From contig CANJMQ010000013.1 of the NCBI GenBank assembly GCA_947475225.1, positions 1 to 61,531 on the forward strand: a stretch of DNA of 61,531 nt, given 5' to 3'. A program made the position numbers and the translations under genes. Every line of letters starts with the position of its first letter. The stretch's first letter is position 1. Below, in pieces: positions 43,292 through 53,587 of the stretch. This DNA is from Bradyrhizobiaceae bacterium. GTDB lineage: Bacteria; Pseudomonadota; Alphaproteobacteria; Rhizobiales; Aestuariivirgaceae. The notes below the pieces were generated by a model. It saw only the letters and a program-made list of their open reading frames with translations. It was not told the DNA's origin and searched no databases.

Positions 43292-45715
43292 TCAGGACCT
43301 GAGGCGTGCGTTGGCTGGATCCCAGATCGATTCAGGGATGATGCGTGCCTTGCGCATCTGGGTGAACATCATCACCTCGAACTCGGTTCCGTCGGCTGCT
43401 ACGTCCGGGGGCACATAGGCGAAGGCCAGCGACTTGCCGGTCTTCTGGCCAAAGCCGCCCGAGGTGGTCACACCCACCACCTTGCCGCCGTGATAAACCG
43501 GCTCGTTGCCCACGCAGTCGCTGTCGGTGTTGTCGACTTCCATGTAGACAAGCTTCATGCGCGGGCCTTGCTGCTTGCGCCTGAGGGTTGCCGCCTTGCC
43601 GATGAAGTCCTCCTTGTCGAGACGCAGGAAGCGCTCCATCGAGGCTTCGATCATGTCGATCTCGGTGGTGAGTTCCGATCCCCAGCCGCGATAGGACTTC
43701 TCGATGCGCAGCGCGTTCATGGCATAGGTGCCGAACAGCTGGATGCCATGCGGCTGGCCCGCAGCCATCAGCGCGTCGAATACCATGGGCAGCTGGGCCA
43801 TTGGTACGTGCAGTTCCCAGCCCAACTCGCCCACATAATTGACGCGCAGCAGGCGAACACGCTCGACGCCGGCCACGGTCGCCGTCTTGCCGGTGAGCCA
43901 GCGGAAGACCGGGTTGGTAAGGTCGGTGGACGTGCATTGGTTCAGCACCTCGCGCGACAGCGGGCCGGCGAGCACCAGCACGCCGAAATCATCCGTCACG
44001 TCTGTGATTGTCACCTGCTCGTTAGCCTGCTTGCGCCAGCTCAGCTGGTCCGTGTCGTGAAGCTGGGCGACGGCCGCCGAGAGGACATAGAAGTGATCGG
44101 ACGCCAGGCGCGTCACGGTGATTTCGGACTCGATGAAACCATTCTCATTCAGCAGGTGGCCGAGGATGATGCCGCCGTCTTTTGTCGGGATCTTGTTGGC
44201 ACAGATGCGTTCGAGGAAGCTGAAGGCGTCCTTGCCCGTCACGTCGTATTTCGAGAAGGTTGAAAGATCCATCAGCCCGACGCGCTCACGCACGGCAAGG
44301 GCTTCTTCCTTCACAGCGGGGAACCAATTGGAACGCTTGAAGGAGTACTTCTCGCCTTCACCCGACTTGTCATACCAGCGCGGCCGCTCCCAGCCAAAGA
44401 TCTGGGCGAACTGCGCGCCCTCGGCTTTGAGCTTGTTGTAGAGAGAGGACTTGCGCAGGCCGCGGCCCACCTCGTGCTGCTCGGCCGGTTTGTAGCAGTA
44501 ATACATGTGATGATAGTCAGCGACGGAGACTTCAGCCGTGTAGTCCTTGGTCGCCCAAGTGCCAAACCGGCGCGGGTCGAACTCGCGCATGTTGATCTCG
44601 GCCTGGCCATGCACCATCCACTGCGCGAGGTACTTGCCGGCACCGCCACCCTGGCAGATACCGATAGAAGCGCCGCAATGCATCCAGTAATTCTTCGGAC
44701 CATGGGCGGGGCCGGAGAGATAGACGCCATCCGGCGTGTGGGTTATGGCACCGGAGATGATGGACTTTACACCTGTCTCGCCAAACAGCGGCAGGCGCTC
44801 GGTGGCGCGCTCGAGCCATGGCATGATGCGGTCGAGCTCTGGCGCTTCGAGTTCGCTCTCATAGTCCCAGCGCGGGGGCTGGCCGTCCCAGCAGACGTGG
44901 GCCGTGGCCGTCTCGTAGGGGCCAACGAGCACGCCATTGGTCTCCTCGCGGAGATAGGCGTGGGAGTAGGGGTCGCGCACCACCGGAAGCTCGATCTCGA
45001 GGTCCATGAGTTCCTTGAGCGGTTCGGTGATGACGTAGTGGTGAAGCATGTTGGCGATCGGCACGTTGTGGCCCGTCCAGGCGCCCACCACGTCACAGTA
45101 TGAGCCGGCAGCATTCACCACATGCTCGCAGTCGATTGTGCCTTGCTCGGTGAAGACACGCCATTCGCCGTTGGGCAGCAGCTTGATGTCCATCACTCGG
45201 TTGCGCCTTACGATCTCCGCACCGAGCTGGCGCGCCCCCGCCGCCATGGCGTTGGTGATGTCGGCTGGCGCCACATGTCCGTCCGTCACGGTGCGGAAGG
45301 CGGCTTTGACGCCCGTGGTGTTGAGGAAGGGGTGGTACTGCTTGATCTCCGATGGGCCGATGATGTCGCATTCGTAACCGGCAAGCCGGGAGATGCCATA
45401 GACGTATTTCAGCCAGTTCACCTCCTCATCGGTGCAGGCCAGTCTGAGGCCGCCGCAGCCATGCCATGACACGGCCTGGCCGGTGAGCTTTTCCAGTTGC
45501 GGGTAAAGCTCGGTGCCATAGACATGCACCTTGGTCATGTTGAGGGAGCCGTTGAAGTGCGGGCACTGACCGGCCGCGTGCCAGGTGGAACCTGACGTAA
45601 GCTCACCCTTCTCGATCAGGACGATGTCTGACCAACCTTCGAGGGCAAGGTGGTAGAGGAGCCCCACGCCCATCACGCCACCGCCGACCACCACCACACG
45701 CGCATGCGACTTCAT
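43292..45715 (-). CDS. Dimethylglycine/sarcosine dehydrogenase-like flavoprotein (DAO-GcvT fusion)
   Basis: An 807-residue protein. The N half (about 1-380) is an FAD-dependent DAO-type oxidoreductase with GGGVMGVGLLYHL and STWHAAG (His46), the histidine that carries covalent FAD in dimethylglycine and sarcosine dehydrogenases. The C half is a folate-binding GcvT-type aminomethyltransferase (about 430-800) with RVGLMDLSTFSKYDVTG and YVGELGWELHVP. It probably demethylates an N-methylated glycine or related amine and passes the one-carbon unit to tetrahydrofolate. GGAGA precedes the ATG. The exact substrate is not resolvable. Confidence 0.9.
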   Translation of the reverse strand: MKSHARVVVVGGGVMGVGLLYHLALEGWSDIVLIEKGELTSGSTWHAAGQCPHFNGSLNMTKVHVYGTELYPQLEKLTGQAVSWHGCGGLRLACTDEEVNWLKYVYGISRLAGYECDIIGPSEIKQYHPFLNTTGVKAAFRTVTDGHVAPADITNAMAAGARQLGAEIVRRNRVMDIKLLPNGEWRVFTEQGTIDCEHVVNAAGSYCDVVGAWTGHNVPIANMLHHYVITEPLKELMDLEIELPVVRDPYSHAYLREETNGVLVGPYETATAHVCWDGQPPRWDYESELEAPELDRIMPWLERATERLPLFGETGVKSIISGAITHTPDGVYLSGPAHGPKNYWMHCGASIGICQGGGAGKYLAQWMVHGQAEINMREFDPRRFGTWATKDYTAEVSVADYHHMYYCYKPAEQHEVGRGLRKSSLYNKLKAEGAQFAQIFGWERPRWYDKSGEGEKYSFKRSNWFPAVKEEALAVRERVGLMDLSTFSKYDVTGKDAFSFLERICANKIPTKDGGIILGHLLNENGFIESEITVTRLASDHFYVLSAAVAQLHDTDQLSWRKQANEQVTITDVTDDFGVLVLAGPLSREVLNQCTSTDLTNPVFRWLTGKTATVAGVERVRLLRVNYVGELGWELHVPMAQLPMVFDALMAAGQPHGIQLFGTYAMNALRIEKSYRGWGSELTTEIDMIEASMERFLRLDKEDFIGKAATLRRKQQGPRMKLVYMEVDNTDSDCVGNEPVYHGGKVVGVTTSGGFGQKTGKSLAFAYVPPDVAADGTEFEVMMFTQMRKARIIPESIWDPANARLRS

Positions 45716-45843
45716 TGCAATCTCCGGATTCTGAGCATCCGAGGATAGGCCTGGCGCTCTCCCCCCTCAAGGTCCAGTCAAACCCCTTCAACCGTCCAAG
45801 GCTGATTTCATGGCGAAATCGGGCGCGGGGTGGTGAACAGAAT

Positions 45844-46587
45844 TCAACCCTGTAGTTTCTGCGCCTCGAACAGCATGAGCCCCGTGGCAATGGCCACGTT
45901 GAGGGATTCGGCCCCACCCTGCATCGGAATGCGCACCAGCCTGGAGCACGCCATGGAGGTTTCCTCGGACAGGCCACGCCCCTCGCTGCCCATGACCAGC
46001 AGGGATGGCGTATGGTAGATGCGGCGGTAGCTCTCAGTGGCCTTGAGATGGGTTCCAACGCTCTCGCCCGGCCATTCCTTGAGAAGCGACAGGAAGCCCT
46101 TCTGCTCCAGTTTTACCAGCGGCATGCCAAAGATCGAGCCCATTGTGGCGCGCACGCAGTCGCCGGCCCATGGGTCGCAGGATTGCCCGGCGAGGATGAC
46201 GCCGGCCGCCCCCGCGGCATCCGCCGTGCGGATGATCGTGCCAAGGTTACCTGGGTCGCGCATGTCCTCCAGCGCCACCCAGACACCCTTCGGTTTGACC
46301 CCCTCGGTCCAGCGCTGGCGGAACACCCCGATCTGGTCCGGCGGGTTTTTCTGGGCGCTCACGTGGCCCATCACCCGTTCGTCCAGTTGGATCAGGGCTG
46401 CCTCGCCCCAGGGGCCGCTGTGCCCGGTGGTGAGCAGATAGACGGGCTCCCAGCCCTCGGCTCGGGCGCGGTCCAGCACCTGCCGCCCTTCAGCCACGAA
46501 TAGCCCGTGCTCCTGCCGGTGCTTCTTGTCCGCGAGTGAACGGATCATCTTTATGGTCGGATTCTGGGCGGATGTGACGATGAGCAT
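45844..46587 (-). CDS. SpoU/TrmH family RNA 2'-O-methyltransferase
   Basis: A 247-residue SPOUT methyltransferase. An N-terminal substrate-binding domain (SAQNPTIKMIRSLADKKHRQ...FVAEGRQVLDRA) precedes the trefoil-knot domain: VALEDMRDPGNLGTIIRTADAAGA (motif 1), VMGSEGRGLSEE (motif 2) and IPMQGGAESLNVAIATGLMLFEA (motif 3). The target is likely rRNA (RlmB-like) or tRNA. The start is ATG 46587 (TTG 46593 is in frame). Confidence 0.9.
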   Translation of the reverse strand: MLIVTSAQNPTIKMIRSLADKKHRQEHGLFVAEGRQVLDRARAEGWEPVYLLTTGHSGPWGEAALIQLDERVMGHVSAQKNPPDQIGVFRQRWTEGVKPKGVWVALEDMRDPGNLGTIIRTADAAGAAGVILAGQSCDPWAGDCVRATMGSIFGMPLVKLEQKGFLSLLKEWPGESVGTHLKATESYRRIYHTPSLLVMGSEGRGLSEETSMACSRLVRIPMQGGAESLNVAIATGLMLFEAQKLQG

Positions 46588-46614
46588 GGGCAACTAATAC
46601 CCCCATCTATTCAT

Positions 46615-46646
46615 GCCGTCATCCCGGCCTTCGCCCGAATGACGGC
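46615..46646. repeat. Palindromic repeat in a divergent promoter region
   Basis: GCCGTCAT (46615-46622) and ATGACGGC (46639-46646) are exact complements around CCCGGCCTTCGCCCGA. This form (GTCATCCCGGCCTTCGCCCGAATGAC) is typical of short dispersed repeats in alphaproteobacteria. It lies between the methyltransferase and the molybdopterin oxidoreductase genes. Confidence 0.5.
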
Positions 46647-46674
46647 GTCACAAGAGTAGCGTATAGTTCTCCCC

Positions 46675-48765
46675 ATGAACATACTTCCCAACATCAGGAC
46701 CGGCATCTCGGTCTGCCCGCATGACTGTCCCTCCACCTGCGCCCTCGAGGTGGAGGTGCTGGATGAGCGCACCATCGGCCGGGTACGAGGAGCGAAGGAA
46801 AACAGCTACACACTGGGTGTCATTTGCGAGAAGGTTTCCCGCTATTCCGAGCGCATCCACCATTCAGACCGGCTGTTGTACCCGCTGAAGCGCAAGGGGC
46901 CCAAGGGTTCGGGCGATTTCCAGCGCATCTCGTGGGATGATGCGCTGGCCGAGACCGCGGAAGCAATGCTCAAGGCCGAGGCTGAGCACGGTCCCACCGC
47001 TGTCTGGCCCTACTTCTATGCCGGTACCATGGGCTACGTGATGCGCGACGGCATCAATCGCCTGCGGCACGTGAAGGGCTACTCGAACCTGGGCGACACC
47101 TTCTGCGTCGCGCTCTCATGGTCGGGCTATCTCGCCGGTACCGGCTCGATTTCGGGGGTGGACCCGCGCGAGATGCAGAAATCCGACCTGATTGTCATCT
47201 GGGGCGGCAACCCGGTGAACACCCAGGTCAACGTGATGACCCACGCCATGAAAGCGCGAAAAGACCGGGGCGCGAAGATCGCCTGCGTCGACATCTACGA
47301 GACCGGCACGATGAAGCAGGCGGACATCAAGTTGCTGATCCGCCCTGGCACCGACGGGGCGCTGGCCTGTGCGGTGATGCATGTGTTGTTCCGCGATGGC
47401 TATGCCGATTGGCCCTATCTCGAGAAATACACTGACGCGCCCAAGGAATTCGCCGAACATTTGAAGACAAGGACACCTGAATGGGCCTCTAGGATCTGTG
47501 ATCTTCCGGTCTCATCCATCGAGGCGTTTGCCAGGCTGATCGGCCAGACGAAGCGCACCTTCTTCCGCATCGGTTATGGCTTCACCCGTTCTCGCAACGG
47601 CGCGCCGAACATGCATGCCGTCAGCTGCATCCCCGCGGTAACGGGGGCCTGGGCTCATGAGGGTGGCGGCGCGCTGCATTCGAACAGTGGCATGTATTCC
47701 ATGAACAAGACGATGATCGAGGGCCTGGACGTTCGCCAGCGCGGAATCCGGATTCTCGACCAGAGCCGGATCGGGGCGGTGCTGCTTAACGATCCTTATG
47801 ACCTGCAGGGCGGCCCGCCAGTGAAGGTGCTGCTGGTGCAGTCGACCAATCCAGCCTCCGTCGCGCCGGACCAGACCAAGGTCAAGCAGGGCCTCGCCCG
47901 CGAGGACCTATTCACCTGCGTGCATGAGCAGTTCATGACCGAAACAGCAAAATTCGCCGATATCGTTCTGCCTGCCACGATGTTCCTCGAGCATGACGAC
48001 ATCTACCAGGGCGGCGGCCACTCGCATTTGCTCTACGGCCGCAAACTGGTTGAGGCACCGGGAGAGTGTCGCAACAATCACGAAGTCGTTTGTGAATTGG
48101 CGCAGCGAGTGGGAGCCGAGCACCCGGGCTTCCACATGAGCCCGCGTGAACTGATCGACTGGACGCTCATCAAATCGAAGCGCCCCGGCTTGGAGACGCT
48201 TGAAGCCGAGAACTGGATCGATGTCATGCCGGAGTTTGAGCGCGCCCATTTCCTGAAGGGTTTTGGCTTTCCGGATGGCAAGTTCCGCTTTTGCGCCGAC
48301 TGGAGCAAGGTGCGCTTCCGCTCAAGCGAAGTTCCGGTCGGCCCGATCGACATGCTGCCCAGCTTCCCCGACCATTGCGAGACCATTGAGGAGGCAAATG
48401 CCGACTATCCTTTCCGGCTTGCTACCAGTCCAGCCCGCGCATTCCTCAACTCGTCCTTCAACGAGACGCCCACGTCCCGCAGGCGTGAGGGCCGCCCCAC
48501 TGTCTTTGTCCACCCAGAGGACATGACCGCGCTGGGCCTCAGCGAGGGCCAGAGGGTAAAAATTGGCAGCGCTCGCGGCACCGTCACGCTGCATGCCACG
48601 GCGCATGAAGGTCAGCGTCGCGGGGTGCTGATCGCCGAATCGATTTGGCCCAACGATGCCTTCGAGGACGGGCAGGGCATAAACACCCTGACAGGGGCCG
48701 ACCAGCCCGCCCCAAACGGGGGCGGCGCCTTCCACGACAACCGCGTATGGATCAAGCCGGCCTGA
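46675..48765 (+). CDS. Molybdopterin oxidoreductase (DMSO reductase family)
   Basis: A 696-residue catalytic subunit with a bis-MGD cofactor. The N-terminal 4Fe-4S ligands are Cys14, Cys18, Cys22 and Cys51 (CPHDCPSTC...GVICEK). IVIWGGNPVNTQVN, LVQSTNPASVAPDQ and the C-terminal domain (VFVHPEDMTALGLSEGQRV) bind the pterins. There is no twin-arginine signal, so it is probably cytosolic. No electron-transfer or membrane subunit lies nearby. The substrate is unclear: related stand-alone enzymes act on thiosulfate, S- or N-oxides, or formate-like substrates. Confidence 0.9.
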   Translation: MNILPNIRTGISVCPHDCPSTCALEVEVLDERTIGRVRGAKENSYTLGVICEKVSRYSERIHHSDRLLYPLKRKGPKGSGDFQRISWDDALAETAEAMLKAEAEHGPTAVWPYFYAGTMGYVMRDGINRLRHVKGYSNLGDTFCVALSWSGYLAGTGSISGVDPREMQKSDLIVIWGGNPVNTQVNVMTHAMKARKDRGAKIACVDIYETGTMKQADIKLLIRPGTDGALACAVMHVLFRDGYADWPYLEKYTDAPKEFAEHLKTRTPEWASRICDLPVSSIEAFARLIGQTKRTFFRIGYGFTRSRNGAPNMHAVSCIPAVTGAWAHEGGGALHSNSGMYSMNKTMIEGLDVRQRGIRILDQSRIGAVLLNDPYDLQGGPPVKVLLVQSTNPASVAPDQTKVKQGLAREDLFTCVHEQFMTETAKFADIVLPATMFLEHDDIYQGGGHSHLLYGRKLVEAPGECRNNHEVVCELAQRVGAEHPGFHMSPRELIDWTLIKSKRPGLETLEAENWIDVMPEFERAHFLKGFGFPDGKFRFCADWSKVRFRSSEVPVGPIDMLPSFPDHCETIEEANADYPFRLATSPARAFLNSSFNETPTSRRREGRPTVFVHPEDMTALGLSEGQRVKIGSARGTVTLHATAHEGQRRGVLIAESIWPNDAFEDGQGINTLTGADQPAPNGGGAFHDNRVWIKPA

Positions 48766-49159
48766 CTTCGTTAACAGGATGTTAATCCGTATGCGGACCG
48801 ATCCGGTGCACCCGATATCACCTTGTGGCCGCAATGATGCCCCGAACTCTTCGCCATTGCGTGCGATAACAAATCATCGAATCGAGGTTCACAATGTCTC
48901 GCCGCGCAATGTTCACCATGGCCCTCCTGCTTGCCGCCGCCTCAGCTGCCACTGCCGCATCCGCTGTTCCCGCACCCCTTCGGGCGGTTTCGGAGTTTGT
49001 GCTGTCGGTGGCTTGAAGGCTCCTTCAGGCGTCGCGCGTCCACCACGCTTCATTCACCTCGCCCCGGCTCGACCGCGGCATCCTGTTCTGCTTCGGACAA
49101 CAAAGGTCACTGGGTCAGGCCCGCCGAAGGTTAGTTTTTATGGTAGGCAACGCCAGTCG
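48766..49159. other. Intergenic stretch with a possible broken secreted-peptide gene
   Basis: About 390 bases. ATG 48894 opens a 40-codon frame to 49016 that looks like a signal peptide (MSRRAMFTMALLLAAASAAT) but stops soon after. A second plus frame continues to 49134 with a sequence ending SDNKGHWVRPAEG. The pair suggests a small secreted protein split by a frameshift, or chance. Ribosome binding support is weak (GAGG at about 48884). Confidence 0.35.
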
Positions 49160-50104
49160 TCAGGGCAGCGTCTCAATCCGCTCTGACAGCAGTTTGAAGA
49201 ACCCTTCCGCATCGACATCGCGGATCACCGTCGCATTGGGCGGCCGCTTGGTTACATGCCACCAGTCCACCACAGTGGCACCCATGGTCAGTTCCGACTC
49301 ACACTCCACGGAGACATTCACAAGCCGACCTTTGAACAGTTCCGGCTTCAGCAGCCATGCCACCACGCAGGGGTCGTGCAGCGGCCCGCCATCAGTGCCA
49401 TACTTGTTTTCGTCGAATCGCTCGAAGAAATCGAGCATCGCCGCCGTGGCCGGGCCGGATTTGTTCGGCATATTGCGGAACGCCTCGACGCGTTTCGCCG
49501 TTGTCAACGCCTGGTGCGTACAATCGAGCGGGATCAGCGTGAAGGGAATGCCGGCGTCGAGCACAAGCCTTGCAGCATGGGGGTCAACGTAGATGTTGAA
49601 CTCGGCAGCCGGCGTCACGTTGCCCTGCTCGAAGTAACCGCCACCCATCGCGACGATCTGCTTGATGCGACCCGCAATGCGTGGCTCGCGGACGAGAGCA
49701 AGACCGATATTGGTGAGTGGCCCCAGCGTGCACAGCGTTACTGTCCCCGCAGGACGCGACATCAGTGTCTCCACGATGAAGTCCACCGCATACTGCGACT
49801 GCAGCGACATCTGCGGTTCGGCCAACACCGGCCCGTCAAGGCCGGTCTTGCCGTGCACTTCCTCGGCGGTGACGAGAGGGCGTATCATTGGGCGAATGGC
49901 CCCAGCGAAAACTTTCACGTCGGGTCGTCCGGCGAGTTCGCAAATCTTGCGTGCGTTCTTCTCGGTCAGTGCCAAGGGCACGTTGCCGGCCACTGCGGTG
50001 ATGCCAAGCACCTCGAACTCCGGTGAAGCGAGCGCCAGCAGAATGGCGACGGCATCGTCCTGGCCGGGGTCGGTGTCGATGATGATGGGCAGCGCTTTGG
50101 TCAT
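49160..50104 (-). CDS. Inosine-uridine preferring nucleoside hydrolase family
   Basis: A 314-residue ribonucleoside hydrolase. The Ca2+-binding N-terminal motif is IIIDTDPGQDDAVA (7-20). Further ligand segments are VAMGGGYFEQGNVTPAAEFNI and LHDPCVVAWLL, where the His-Asp pair is typical of the active site. It splits nucleosides to base and ribose. Its ATG overlaps the purN stop (ATGA), joining salvage to late purine synthesis. Confidence 0.93.
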   Translation of the reverse strand: MTKALPIIIDTDPGQDDAVAILLALASPEFEVLGITAVAGNVPLALTEKNARKICELAGRPDVKVFAGAIRPMIRPLVTAEEVHGKTGLDGPVLAEPQMSLQSQYAVDFIVETLMSRPAGTVTLCTLGPLTNIGLALVREPRIAGRIKQIVAMGGGYFEQGNVTPAAEFNIYVDPHAARLVLDAGIPFTLIPLDCTHQALTTAKRVEAFRNMPNKSGPATAAMLDFFERFDENKYGTDGGPLHDPCVVAWLLKPELFKGRLVNVSVECESELTMGATVVDWWHVTKRPPNATVIRDVDAEGFFKLLSERIETLP

Positions 50105-50687
50105 GGTGTCTCCGCGATGAGTCGATTGCTGAGCAGGGCAAGCGCCTGCGGGTAGATGCGATGCTCTTCCGTCAGCACCCGGGCGGCGAGCGCGTCCGGC
50201 GTGTCAACCGCCAGCACGGGCACTTCCGCTTGCAGCAGCACCGGCCCGCCATCCAGTTCCTGCGTCACCAGATGCACGCTGCATCCGTGAACCTTCGCGC
50301 CATCGGCAATGGCGCGCTCGTGGGTGTGCAGGCCCTTGTAGGAGGGGAGCAGCGAGGGGTGAATGTTGATGATCCGGCCATCCCAGCCGTTAATGAAGCC
50401 AGCAGTCAGCACCCGCATGAAGCCGGCGAGCGCAATGGCTTCAACCTTCATCGACCGCAGATAATTATCGAGTGCTTGCTCGAAGGCCTCGCGGTTGGGG
50501 AAGGCCTTGTGATCGAAGACCTTGGTTGCGATACCGTTCGCGGCGGCGAACTGCACACCTTTGGCGTCGGGCTTGTTGGAAACCACGCAGGCGATCTCCG
50601 CCGGGTAATCGGCGGCACGCGAGGCCTCCACAAGCGCCATCATGTTGGAGCCGCGCCCCGAGATCAGGACAGCGGTTTGCAGCTTCC

Positions 50688-50691
<4 letters not shown>
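50101..50691 (-). CDS. purN: Phosphoribosylglycinamide formyltransferase
   Basis: A 196-residue GAR transformylase using 10-formyl-THF (third step of purine synthesis). [14 protein letters not shown] binds the phosphate; [13 protein letters not shown] holds the catalytic His; [18 protein letters not shown] holds the conserved Asp. It overlaps purM and the nucleoside hydrolase gene by four bases on each side. Confidence 0.95.
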
Positions 50692-51770
<1,079 letters not shown>

Positions 51771-51910
51771 GCCGCTAGTTTGCCCCAAATCTCTGGTGGA
51801 GGTGCCCGATGGGGCGTCCTTAGCCCGAAGCGCCACTGGAATAAAGCGCGGAAGGGACGCCAGAGCATGTGTGTGGAAAGCTTGGGACCGGCATTTTGAA
51901 CGTCATTCGC

Positions 51911-53026
51911 ATGTTGCAGCGCCGCGCCATCGTGGCGGCTCTCGCCGGTTTGCTGGCTCTGGCCTCTTTCCTCCAGCCGGTATTGGCCGGAGGGCCGGTG
52001 GAAACCAGCCCCTTTGCCGTTCAGGGCGTGGATGTCGACGTGACCTCCACCGATGCAACATCGGCCAAGAATCAGGCGCTGATGGACGTACAGGTCATGG
52101 CATTCTTCCAGCTGGTCGAGCGGCTGGGTTCGCCGGAGCTTGCCGCGCAACTGAAGGAAAAGCTGAAACCTGAGGATATCGCGCCCTTCCTGCGCTCGCT
52201 GTCGATTGAGAAGGAAACCTCCGCCCCCGGACGCTACATCGGCACCTTCACCGTTCGCTTCCTGCCGGCCAAGATGCAGAAGTTCCTCGCTGGCTACAAT
52301 GTGAGCGTTTCTGCCCAGCAGGCGGACCCGGTACTGGTAATCCCGGTTTTCCGCGCGACTGACGGGACAAAGTTGTGGGAGGACAATCCATGGCGGCAAG
52401 CCTGGATCGATCTCAAGGGTGAGCAGGGCCTGGTGCCGATCGTTATTCCGCTGGGTGACAAGGACGATATTGACGCACTCACCACGCAGGACGCGCTCAG
52501 CGGCGACACTGTAAAACTGAACGCCATCCGCAAGCGATATGACGCACCGAGCCTGCTCGTTGCACAGGCCGAACCTGCGGAGGACGGTGGCCTCCACGTC
52601 TATATCGAGGGCGACACCAAGCTCGGACATGTGAACATCAACAAGGTCTACATGCCCGAACCTGCCGAGGATGGCTCAACGCCTCCGGTGGAAGCCGCCG
52701 CTGCCCAGGCCTTCCAGAAGGTTCTCTACAAGGCCTATCAAGCGCAGGCCGCCAAGATCGCTGAAGAAAAGGCGGCGCGGGATAACACGCCGCAGGCGCT
52801 GACGGTTACCGTCCCCTTCAATTCGCCGCGCGAATGGAACGCAATCCGCTCCCGCATTCTCAACGCGCCCAATGTCTCGGCTGTCGATCTTTCCAGCCTT
52901 GATTTCAGCGGCGCCACCATCCGGCTCGTCTACACCCATAGTCTCGAGGAGCTGCAGGGCAACATGCAGCGCGTCGGGCTGAGTCTCACTCAGGGCGGTG
53001 GTGGCTGGGTGATCCAGCCCATGTGA
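51911..53026 (+). CDS. Exported DUF2066 family protein
   Basis: A 371-residue protein with a signal peptide (about 1-28, VLA-GG). The mature part fits DUF2066: FAVQGVDVDVTSTDATSAKNQALMDVQ, then RYIGTFTVRFLPAKMQKFL, PVLVIPVFRATDGTKLWE, NPWRQAW. Function is unknown. It is regularly found divergent from purM and before the phosphatidyltransferase, permease and hdaA genes. The start is ATG 51911; GTG 51869 and TTG 51896 are in frame. Confidence 0.82.
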   Translation: MLQRRAIVAALAGLLALASFLQPVLAGGPVETSPFAVQGVDVDVTSTDATSAKNQALMDVQVMAFFQLVERLGSPELAAQLKEKLKPEDIAPFLRSLSIEKETSAPGRYIGTFTVRFLPAKMQKFLAGYNVSVSAQQADPVLVIPVFRATDGTKLWEDNPWRQAWIDLKGEQGLVPIVIPLGDKDDIDALTTQDALSGDTVKLNAIRKRYDAPSLLVAQAEPAEDGGLHVYIEGDTKLGHVNINKVYMPEPAEDGSTPPVEAAAAQAFQKVLYKAYQAQAAKIAEEKAARDNTPQALTVTVPFNSPREWNAIRSRILNAPNVSAVDLSSLDFSGATIRLVYTHSLEELQGNMQRVGLSLTQGGGGWVIQPM

Positions 53027-53038
53027 CGCGTGGGAGAG

Positions 53039-53587
53039 ATGCACAACACCCCAAACCTCATCTCGGTGTTGCGGCTCCTGTTGGTGCCCTTAACCGTTTG
53101 GCTGATCATCTCGGAGGCCTATGGCTGGGCCTTCATCAGCTTCATGGTGGCCGGGATTTCGGATGGAATCGATGGCTACCTAGCCCGTCGTTTCGACTGG
53201 CGTACCCCGCTGGGGGCCTATCTTGATCCCTTGGCGGACAAGACCTTGCTGGTGTCGGTGTTCGTCACGCTGGGGTTGCTCAAGCTCATCCCGGCCTGGC
53301 TTGCCATACTCGTGGTCTCTCGTGATGCGCTGATCGTCGGAGCGGTGCTGCTTTCGCGACTGGTGGATCATCCGGTGCGCGTGCGCCCGCTCATGGTCAG
53401 CAAGCTGAACACCGTGGTGCAGATCGTCTTCGCGGTCACTGTTCTCGGCGTTGCAGCGCTTGGAAAACCACTGGACATGCTGGTGGACTACGGCAGCATT
53501 CCGGTAGCCCTGTTGACGGCGCTCTCCGGGGTAGCCTATCTCGCTTCATGGCTGCGCCAGCAGCCGAAGGGGGAACATCAGCCGTGA
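53039..53587 (+). CDS. CDP-alcohol phosphatidyltransferase (PgsA-like)
   Basis: A 182-residue membrane enzyme with five or six helices. The signature DG-x2-AR-x8-G-x3-D-x3-D is readable in DGYLARRFDWRTPLGAYLDPLADK (DG, AR, G, D, D). It starts MHNTPNLISVLRLLLVP, as phosphatidylglycerophosphate synthases do, so PgsA or a close relative is likely. The ATG at 53039 fits the family; GTG at 53030 is also in frame. Its stop overlaps the next gene (GTGA). Confidence 0.85.
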   Translation: MHNTPNLISVLRLLLVPLTVWLIISEAYGWAFISFMVAGISDGIDGYLARRFDWRTPLGAYLDPLADKTLLVSVFVTLGLLKLIPAWLAILVVSRDALIVGAVLLSRLVDHPVRVRPLMVSKLNTVVQIVFAVTVLGVAALGKPLDMLVDYGSIPVALLTALSGVAYLASWLRQQPKGEHQP

